This document shows positions 13,113-18,583 of a stretch of DNA of 18,583 nt, piece after piece. The DNA is from Promethearchaeia archaeon. GTDB lineage: Archaea > Asgardarchaeota > Lokiarchaeia > Sigyniarchaeales > SOKP01. The stretch covers positions 1 through 18,583 of the forward strand of contig JAHQWS010000289.1 in the NCBI GenBank assembly GCA_029856295.1, written 5' to 3'. The translations under genes were made by a program, and so were the position numbers. Positions within the stretch are counted from its first letter, which is position 1. Each line of letters starts with the position of its first letter. The notes below the pieces were generated by a model, which was not told the origin of the DNA, did not search any database, and saw only the letters and a list, made by a program, of their open reading frames with translations.

Positions 13113-15488
13113 TTAAATTTTTAAAGTTCTCGCAAGTACATTTCGGAATTGTTCTACATCGTTTACTAGTTTATCCGCATCCTCATTTGTAATATTATCA
13201 TCTTTTTCGTATTTATTAAGCCTTGTCAACCAAAATTCTATACGCCCTAACACTGGGTCTTCTTCCTTTAATATTTTCCTTAATCTTACAAAAGTATCAT
13301 GCAATTTAGTCCGAATGTTCTGAGCTTTCCAACGAAGCATACAATAATCAGAAATCTCTGCCAAGTTCTGTGTTATAGCCATTACATCGATGGTTTTCTC
13401 ACGTTCCTCGCTTTTAATCTTCCTAATGATATTTATCTGTTCCATTAGTAATTCAATTATCCTTGCTAAAAATCCCGTGAGTTGGCCTGGATTTGCGCAC
13501 CAAACCCTAACTTCCAAAGATTGACTTGCTGCGGAAATGAAGATTCTTGTAATTATTCTCCCTCCTGTCACTTTTGCTTCGGCACAGAACCATGCTTCAG
13601 CTTCATATGAGCTTGCAGCATCCCCTCCCTCATATGACGTTACCATACTAGTTTCAAAATATTTTAATGCTCTAATGGCTGCTCTATATGCAAGTCTAGG
13701 ATCTAAATCAGCGATTAAAAAAGCTCGAGCGTCATTAGGAAGGTCTTGAATAGAAAGCTGACAATCTTCGATGGTCGATAAAGAAGTACAGACCAATGGA
13801 CATTTGATCTGGACTTCTTTCTTTCGTACATGAATTGTATTTTGCACGCCTAATGCATTTTTAAAGATTACAGTTCCTCCGATATTGGAAATTCCACATT
13901 CCTTTGGTTCTAAATAAAAATCTACTCCTCGAGAATTATTAGACTCTATAACTGGTATAGTTATTAATGGTTGCTTGACGTTATAACTTGTTGGAGTATC
14001 TAAAATAATCTTTACATTATTAATTGCCATAGTACTATGATTTCTAACCACGACTTTAAAATGAAGCTGCCCACCCTCAAAGTCATAATCTCTTAATACT
14101 TCTATATTATCTTCACCCTTTTGTTTTAGTTCTTTACCTTTTGCTGGAGCAGCTTTTTTTCCCTCCAATGGTACACTATATGCTACAAATATTTTCTTTT
14201 GTGAATCAATATATCCATCAATATCTCCTTGGCCTATTAATCTAGCTAGATTTTCTTCCACACTAGCCTCCGTAATTCCTAATCTGTTTGAAAGTTCCCT
14301 CAATGCCATATTTCTATAGGCTCTAGCAAGTTCCTTTATTTTTATTTCAAGATGTTTCATCGTCATAAATTCTCTACGTTGAGTGAAGATACCTCTTATG
14401 GCTCCTTGTTTTATCATTTCATGCAGAGTTTTTCTCGCTAATTCTACAGCAATATTCTCTTTTTCAGCAAGTTTATTAAGCTTAACAACTCCTATTTCTT
14501 TTGCATATTTTTTTATTTCATTATATAGTTGATTGGTAGTAACAATCTCTTTTCCTCTCGCAGCAAAAAAAGCGTCAATCATCTTTGTTTTCATCAAATT
14601 TACACAAAAGTTTTTGATTAACTCAGAGGGAATGTTAAAGTTTTTAGCAAGGTCAGCAATAGATATTCTTCCTTTTTCTTTAATAGTTTTAATTAAATTA
14701 TCAGTAATATATTTCTGAGTAAAATAATTCTTCTTATCCTTAGAAAACGATCCCCTTATTTGATGGAGACTAATGAGTTTATACACGACTTGAAGGGCCA
14801 TCTCTGTGTTCATATCAAGCATTACACCTAAATCTGCGACTTTTGTGGCACCTCCTTTTTGAATTTTTGAAATTAATTTTTCCCTCATTTCAGGTGAAAT
14901 ATAATAGAACATTCGATTTTTCTGGTCAATGATTCCATAAATCCGATCTTCTTCTATGTATTGTTTAATTAATTTGATCATTTGTTCTGCGGTAATGTTA
15001 AATGAGTCCATCATTGTTGAAAAATTCGTAGATACAGCTCGTTTTAAAAGATCTAAAAAACAATTAGGACAAATTTTACGTCCGGTTGTATATTTTAGCT
15101 TTTTCTGACAATCTTTCATAGAGGAGCCAGTGATAAGATTAAACCTTCTTGCTTCTCTTGCGAGCTGATCTTTTGAAGGATAAAATAAGCCCGGTGTTTT
15201 TTCATATGAATTCCATGCACATTTTGTACAACTTAAATAAAATTGTCCCGAAGATAATCGTTTAACTCTTAATAATGAAGTACACTCGGGACATCTACTA
15301 TTTTCAACAACAGAACATTTATAATTGTTTTCTACCGCATCTGCTTTAGAGTATTTTAAATCAAAATGTTTTTTACATTCCCAACTTTCAGTTGTTGCCA
15401 TATGGTTGATGCAAAAACTTGATTTGCATTTCTCACATTTGAAATCAATACTTTTAGAATCACAGAATAAGCAATTATTATCAGTCAT
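13113..15488 (-). CDS. Zinc-finger / tandem winged-helix / appendage-like multidomain protein
   Basis: This 791-residue protein matches no characterised family that I recognise as a whole. Residues 6-41 form an AN1-like zinc finger (C6xxC9, C18xxC21, C26xxH29, C38xxH41). A zinc ribbon follows (C66xxC69, C87xxC90), with a further C140-P-N-C143. From about 155 to 440 come about five repeats of a winged-helix unit ending in patterns like LI-x-x-GxIxG (IYGIID, IRGSF, IRGIF, IDGYID). A Lys-rich linker (444-460) leads to an all-beta, Ig-like segment (463-565) and then an alpha/beta segment (570-690: LAYRAAIRALKYF, YEAEAWFCAEAKVTGG, SLEVRVWCANP). This order resembles the sandwich-plus-platform appendage of gamma-COP and adaptins. 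The last 100 residues are helical. It is cytosolic, with no signal or membrane segment. The domain calls are by eye and uncertain. Confidence 0.6.
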   Translation of the reverse strand: MTDNNCLFCDSKSIDFKCEKCKSSFCINHMATTESWECKKHFDLKYSKADAVENNYKCSVVENSRCPECTSLLRVKRLSSGQFYLSCTKCAWNSYEKTPGLFYPSKDQLAREARRFNLITGSSMKDCQKKLKYTTGRKICPNCFLDLLKRAVSTNFSTMMDSFNITAEQMIKLIKQYIEEDRIYGIIDQKNRMFYYISPEMREKLISKIQKGGATKVADLGVMLDMNTEMALQVVYKLISLHQIRGSFSKDKKNYFTQKYITDNLIKTIKEKGRISIADLAKNFNIPSELIKNFCVNLMKTKMIDAFFAARGKEIVTTNQLYNEIKKYAKEIGVVKLNKLAEKENIAVELARKTLHEMIKQGAIRGIFTQRREFMTMKHLEIKIKELARAYRNMALRELSNRLGITEASVEENLARLIGQGDIDGYIDSQKKIFVAYSVPLEGKKAAPAKGKELKQKGEDNIEVLRDYDFEGGQLHFKVVVRNHSTMAINNVKIILDTPTSYNVKQPLITIPVIESNNSRGVDFYLEPKECGISNIGGTVIFKNALGVQNTIHVRKKEVQIKCPLVCTSLSTIEDCQLSIQDLPNDARAFLIADLDPRLAYRAAIRALKYFETSMVTSYEGGDAASSYEAEAWFCAEAKVTGGRIITRIFISAASQSLEVRVWCANPGQLTGFLARIIELLMEQINIIRKIKSEEREKTIDVMAITQNLAEISDYCMLRWKAQNIRTKLHDTFVRLRKILKEEDPVLGRIEFWLTRLNKYEKDDNITNEDADKLVNDVEQFRNVLARTLKI

Positions 15489-15616
15489 GACTGTAATTTA
15501 TTGTTATTTTTTTCTCTTATTTTTCTATAAAGATAATATAATAATAACATAATAATAATTTTGTCTAGACCGAAATTTGATTTTTTTTAATTTAAGAATC
15601 TATAAAAATGTCATAT

Positions 15617-16336
15617 CTATTGGACATGAACGGGGAAAATGTGAATACGTAAGAAAGATAGCACCATTATAATTGTGTTGAAAATAATTATAATCATTAT
15701 CATGATGATATAGATTCTTTTCCTTTTTTGATCTGTAAATTGGGTTTCAAAACTTTCTTTAGCCAATGCTAGTGGGAATAATCCTATGAATGTACCTATT
15801 GAAAAATAAAGTACTGTTAATATTGCCTCGACAAACCCGTAACTTAAAGAAAAAATTAAACATTGAGAATAGATGAATAATTCAAAAATACAAGGAGGAA
15901 ATCCTGATAAAATTCCTAAGAGATATGGAGTTCTTTTTTTACCCCAATCTAATTTATTAAATTGTTTTCTTAGTTTTGAATGAGGGACATAATCTCGTTG
16001 AGTTATAAAAAATAAGAAGAAAATTGCAACAAATGTAGAAGAGAGCGCTCCGAAAAAATTAATAGCATAGGGATCAGAGACAAATGCCGGAAAAATAATC
16101 AATGGTACCAAGCTTATTAAAATCATTATAATAGCAATTGTTAAATTTGCCGTCATTAAACCAAGACCATATAATACTAAAATAAACAAACTTTTTCTAG
16201 TTTCTTTAGTAATACCAAATGTATAAAAGCAGAAAATGCTTTTGTCTTCGCATGGCATAGCGGTGTGTAGCAAGCCCAATAATAATGCTGGAAAAAAAAT
16301 AATTAGGTACTCTTGAAAAAAAAGATATTGTTGCAT
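15617..16336 (-). CDS. Six-helix membrane protein with paired Pro-Cys motifs (TauE/SafE- or CcdA-like)
   Basis: This 239-residue protein has about six membrane helices in two halves. Each half starts with a related motif: GLLHTAMPCEDKS (21-33, PC at 28-29) and LSGFPPCIFEL (133-143, PC at 138-139). Two inverted three-helix halves with a Pro-Cys in the first helix of each are the layout of CcdA/DsbD transmembrane electron carriers and related TauE/SafE-UreH-like transporters. The HT-x-x-PCED part also recalls metal-efflux relatives with His/Asp in helix 1. Either thiol-electron transfer or transport is possible. A positively charged loop (PHSKLRKQFNKLDWGKKR) separates the halves. No thioredoxin partner is adjacent. 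Confidence 0.6.
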   Translation of the reverse strand: MQQYLFFQEYLIIFFPALLLGLLHTAMPCEDKSIFCFYTFGITKETRKSLFILVLYGLGLMTANLTIAIIMILISLVPLIIFPAFVSDPYAINFFGALSSTFVAIFFLFFITQRDYVPHSKLRKQFNKLDWGKKRTPYLLGILSGFPPCIFELFIYSQCLIFSLSYGFVEAILTVLYFSIGTFIGLFPLALAKESFETQFTDQKRKRIYIIMIMIIIIFNTIIMVLSFLRIHIFPVHVQ

Positions 16337-16436
16337 GGATAATTTTGTTAATTTTAGGTTTATTATTAAATTTAATGTTTAATTTAATTTATGTTTAAGT
16401 TTGAATTATCGCTTATTTATCTTAGTTTTTATTAAT

Positions 16437-17156
16437 TTATTTTACTTTTTTTAATATTGAAAGGGGTAATTTTTTCTCGTAGAAAGCCTTTCCTACGACA
16501 ACTCCGTGAGTTCCGATTTTTTCCAGGTTTTTAATATCCTCTTCATTTCTCACACCTCCCGCAGCATATACCGGAATGTCTACAGAATGTACCATTTTTT
16601 CAATATTTTTTAAATCTGGTCCAGTGAAAGCTCCATCAGCTTCAACTGAGGAAAATAAAATATATCCCGCCCCAAGTTCGGCTATTTTTTTTCCATATGT
16701 GAAAGGATCTTTATTTGTCTGCTGTGTCCACCCATGCGTTGAGATTTTACCTTCTTTATAATCCAAAGCAACAATAATATGCGCTGCTCCTACTTTGTCA
16801 GCTAATTGCTTTATAATCTTTGGTTGTTTTATCGCTAGGGTTCCAATTATAACTCGTTCAGCTCCAATATCGATAAGTTCAACGGCCGCTTCATATGTCC
16901 TAATCCCCCCTCCGATTTGTATTTTTAAACTACTGTCTTTTGCTTTTAATATCATATTTTTTAGAATTTTTTTATTCTTATCCGATCCCCATGCTCCATC
17001 TAAATCAACAAAGTGTAATCTCTGAGTACCCTGCTCAATCCAAAAAGCCAAGGCATCAAGTGGATTTTCATAATATATTTTTTCCGTTCCTTTTTGACCC
17101 TTAAATAATCTGACGCATTTACCTCCACTGATATCAATTGCAGGAATAATTTCCAT
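16437..17156 (-). CDS. hisA: Phosphoribosylformimino-AICAR ribotide isomerase (histidine biosynthesis)
   Basis: The 239-residue TIM barrel catalyses the ProFAR to PRFAR isomerisation, the fourth step of histidine synthesis. Catalytic aspartates D8 (IPAID) and D132 (VALDYKEG) are present. The phosphate-binding loops IGGGIR (81-86), IGT, AAGGVRN and GVVVGKAFYE are intact, as are GQKG near 20-23 and HGW after the second Asp. Length and motifs suit HisA rather than HisF. It is alone: no other his gene flanks it here, so the pathway must be dispersed. The ATG follows an A-rich leader without a clear Shine-Dalgarno site. Dual HisA/TrpF use, known in some bacteria, cannot be judged from sequence alone. 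Confidence 0.95.
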   Translation of the reverse strand: MEIIPAIDISGGKCVRLFKGQKGTEKIYYENPLDALAFWIEQGTQRLHFVDLDGAWGSDKNKKILKNMILKAKDSSLKIQIGGGIRTYEAAVELIDIGAERVIIGTLAIKQPKIIKQLADKVGAAHIIVALDYKEGKISTHGWTQQTNKDPFTYGKKIAELGAGYILFSSVEADGAFTGPDLKNIEKMVHSVDIPVYAAGGVRNEEDIKNLEKIGTHGVVVGKAFYEKKLPLSILKKVK

Positions 17157-17202
17157 TTTTTCTCTATTTTTCCGTTTTTGATTGATTATTTATCTAATAT
17201 CT

Positions 17203-17964
17203 TTATGATTTCATAAGTTTATATATAAAATAAATGATTCCGACATAAAAAAATGCTGTTATAATTGATAGAAAGAGGAAATTAATTGTGATAAATGATT
17301 CAAGAGAAATATCTAAAATTATATTATGATCTCCAATGTAAAGTTTATATGATTTTAAAACACCCTGTTCGTTATACATAGCTACAATTTTTATATTTTC
17401 TTTAGGATATTTGTCGTCAATATCAGCTCTATCAATTTCACAGGAAATAGAATCTATTACTCTAGCATCAATTGTGTATCCCTCATATAGGTCGATTTTC
17501 TTCAGATATTCTCCTATAGGTATAGGGAGCCATATTGGAGCAAATTCAGGAAAAATAAAATCATCTGAATAGTCATCAGGGTCTTTAAAAAGATAAGCTT
17601 CTTCATCCTTATCTTCATCTCCCCATTTATCGTTAGTTGTCCAAACCCATTTCCCAAATTTTATACTGTATACAGTTTCATTATCTTTTGTTTCCGAGCT
17701 GTAGATTTTTTCATCATCATCAGTGTCTCTTATTCTCCACTTCATACGACTTCCTTGTTCTAAATCCTCAAAAAAGCCATCTTCATCCCATTCTTTTCCT
17801 AATATCTCGTCCAATTTACCATTATCACAAACATTACAGTTCCATATAAATGTGTCTCCCTCTTCTACGCCAATCTCATAATCAGAAGCTTTTGCGTTTG
17901 GAGTTAATCCTATAAGTATTATTAATAATAAAACGTAACTAATCAAAAAAAATTTGAATTTCAT
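17203..17964 (-). CDS. Secreted, membrane-anchored acidic protein of unknown function
   Basis: The 253-residue product starts with a signal peptide (basic MKFKF, hydrophobic core LLLIILIGL, likely cleavage after AKA near residue 26). It ends with a membrane helix (about 226-249) and a short basic tail (YKLMKS), so most of it faces outward. The outer part is very rich in Asp and Glu (for example DTDDDEK, DEDKDEE). It begins with VEEGDTFIWNC, a pattern seen at the start of surface proteins of this lineage, and carries C43/C46 as a CxxC. No known enzyme motif is seen. Its ATG is two bases after the stop of the upstream membrane gene and the SD-like GAGGAGA lies in that gene's last codons, so the two are translationally coupled. 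Confidence 0.7.
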   Translation of the reverse strand: MKFKFFLISYVLLLIILIGLTPNAKASDYEIGVEEGDTFIWNCNVCDNGKLDEILGKEWDEDGFFEDLEQGSRMKWRIRDTDDDEKIYSSETKDNETVYSIKFGKWVWTTNDKWGDEDKDEEAYLFKDPDDYSDDFIFPEFAPIWLPIPIGEYLKKIDLYEGYTIDARVIDSISCEIDRADIDDKYPKENIKIVAMYNEQGVLKSYKLYIGDHNIILDISLESFITINFLFLSIITAFFYVGIIYFIYKLMKS

Positions 17965-17966
17965 AA

Positions 17967-18583
17967 TTACTCTCCTCGCACTTTTTTTACATATTTATTG
18001 ATTGAATCCTTATCCTTTGTAGATAGACTATGTTTGCACAAACCATAAAAAATTAATAATAGAAAAATAGTACTTGCGAAATTATATGGGAACCAAAGTA
18101 CAGTTAGAAACCAAAGTCCCATAAATGCTAAATCGAAAAAACTGAAGAAGAAAAATCCTTTTTTAATATATTTATCTGTAATATCTGATTTTCTGGGCAA
18201 AATAAATATTAAAATAATCAATAAGGGTGTTAGATTCAGCAAATGATGATTCCAAGAATCATAATATACTAATAATGTTATTACTAAACCGAATGTAAAA
18301 CCATAAATAATAGAATCTCTTTCATGATATCTTCCAAAAAGAAAAAATACATATCCTAAAAAACCAATTATCCCAAAAACAATCAATAAAATATAGATTT
18401 GGTTGAAAGGTATGTTATACATATAACAAAAATTTAAAATAATTTTTGTAATGCTAAATGAGAAGTTTAATGTGAGTGGATTTCCACCGGTAAAATTTGT
18501 CTCAATAAAGCCATCCCATAATTTAGGATATAAGAGAAAAATAATTATATTTAATGAAATTGGAAAAATAACTCCTATAATCC
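17967..18583 (-). CDS. Multi-pass membrane protein, 5' part cut by the right edge
   Basis: The first internal ATG in view is at 18422 (151 residues). The frame continues without a stop to the window edge, adding 53 codons that read as a membrane helix (IIGVIFPISLNIIIFLLYP), a short outward loop (DGFIETNFTGGNP) and a helix before that Met. The gene therefore very likely starts beyond the window. The visible part has about six membrane helices and ends in a charged tail (STKDKDSINKYVKKVRGE). No family is recognised. It precedes the secreted acidic protein by two bases, suggesting that the two products act together at the cell surface. Confidence 0.65.
   Translation of the reverse strand, partial: IIGVIFPISLNIIIFLLYPKLWDGFIETNFTGGNPLTLNFSFSITKIILNFCYMYNIPFNQIYILLIVFGIIGFLGYVFFLFGRYHERDSIIYGFTFGLVITLLVYYDSWNHHLLNLTPLLIILIFILPRKSDITDKYIKKGFFFFSFFDLAFMGLWFLTVLWFPYNFASTIFLLLIFYGLCKHSLSTKDKDSINKYVKKVRGE

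Noticed and set aside
15325..15552. 75-codon plus-strand frame overlapping the start of the 791-residue gene
   Set aside because: It is antisense to the zinc-finger codons, and its composition follows the complementary strand.
15489..15616. ATAATA-rich stretch as a possible CRISPR or short-repeat array
   Set aside because: It is simple AT-rich promoter-type sequence with no unit repeat, spacer or leader; no CRISPR array is seen anywhere in the window.
16437..17156. A histidine biosynthesis operon around hisA
   Set aside because: The flanking genes encode a membrane protein and a surface protein; no other his gene is within the window.

Overview
The window looks like a piece of an archaeal chromosome, most likely from an Asgard archaeon of the Lokiarchaeia kind. 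It is very AT-rich, and TATA-like boxes lie upstream of several genes. It carries the archaeal termination nuclease FttA/aCPSF1, a second-type archaeal EF-2, archaeal-style tRNAs without encoded CCA, and several domain mixtures typical of Asgard genomes. The lineage is inferred from gene content; no marker gene settles it.

Layout. Positions 1-1254 (minus) hold two tandem paralogous DUF998-type membrane proteins, the downstream one cut by the left edge. A DEAD-box helicase with a DEGD motif II follows (1325-2482, minus). Positions 2483-2861 contain a decayed histidine-kinase C-terminus, then tRNA-Gly(CCC). Next, on the minus strand, are an RHH-retropepsin fusion (2959-3720), an EF-2 paralog without the diphthamide histidine (3816-6005) and purN (6242-6892). 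A divergent intergenic region leads to plus-strand fttA (7256-9166), a membrane 4Fe-4S protein (9285-10211) and a dGTPase-like HD hydrolase (10281-11486). Positions 11487-12077 are gene-poor but structured: a hairpin enclosing a strong Shine-Dalgarno site and a 10-codon ORF, a 171-bp element with 11-bp terminal inverted repeats, and the 5' half of a tRNA. tRNA-Gln(CUG) follows. The rest is on the minus strand: a parvulin (12169-12528), a NikR-like regulator with an apparent operator (12615-13085), a 791-residue zinc-finger/winged-helix/appendage-like protein (13113-15488), a membrane protein with paired Pro-Cys motifs (15617-16336), hisA (16437-17156), and a translationally coupled pair made of a secreted acidic protein and a membrane protein that runs off the right edge.

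How the genes work together. There is no single pathway operon. Housekeeping genes (purN, hisA, fttA, tRNAs) stand alone with their own promoters, mixed with lineage-specific genes. The most unusual items are the 791-residue protein, whose C-terminal half resembles an Ig-like plus platform appendage of vesicle-coat adaptors; the RHH-DUF5678-like-retropepsin fusion; the diphthamide-less EF-2; and a 28-bp dyad (6-N16-6) in front of the NikR-like gene that has exactly the geometry of known NikR operators. All function calls come from reading motifs by eye; no database search was run.
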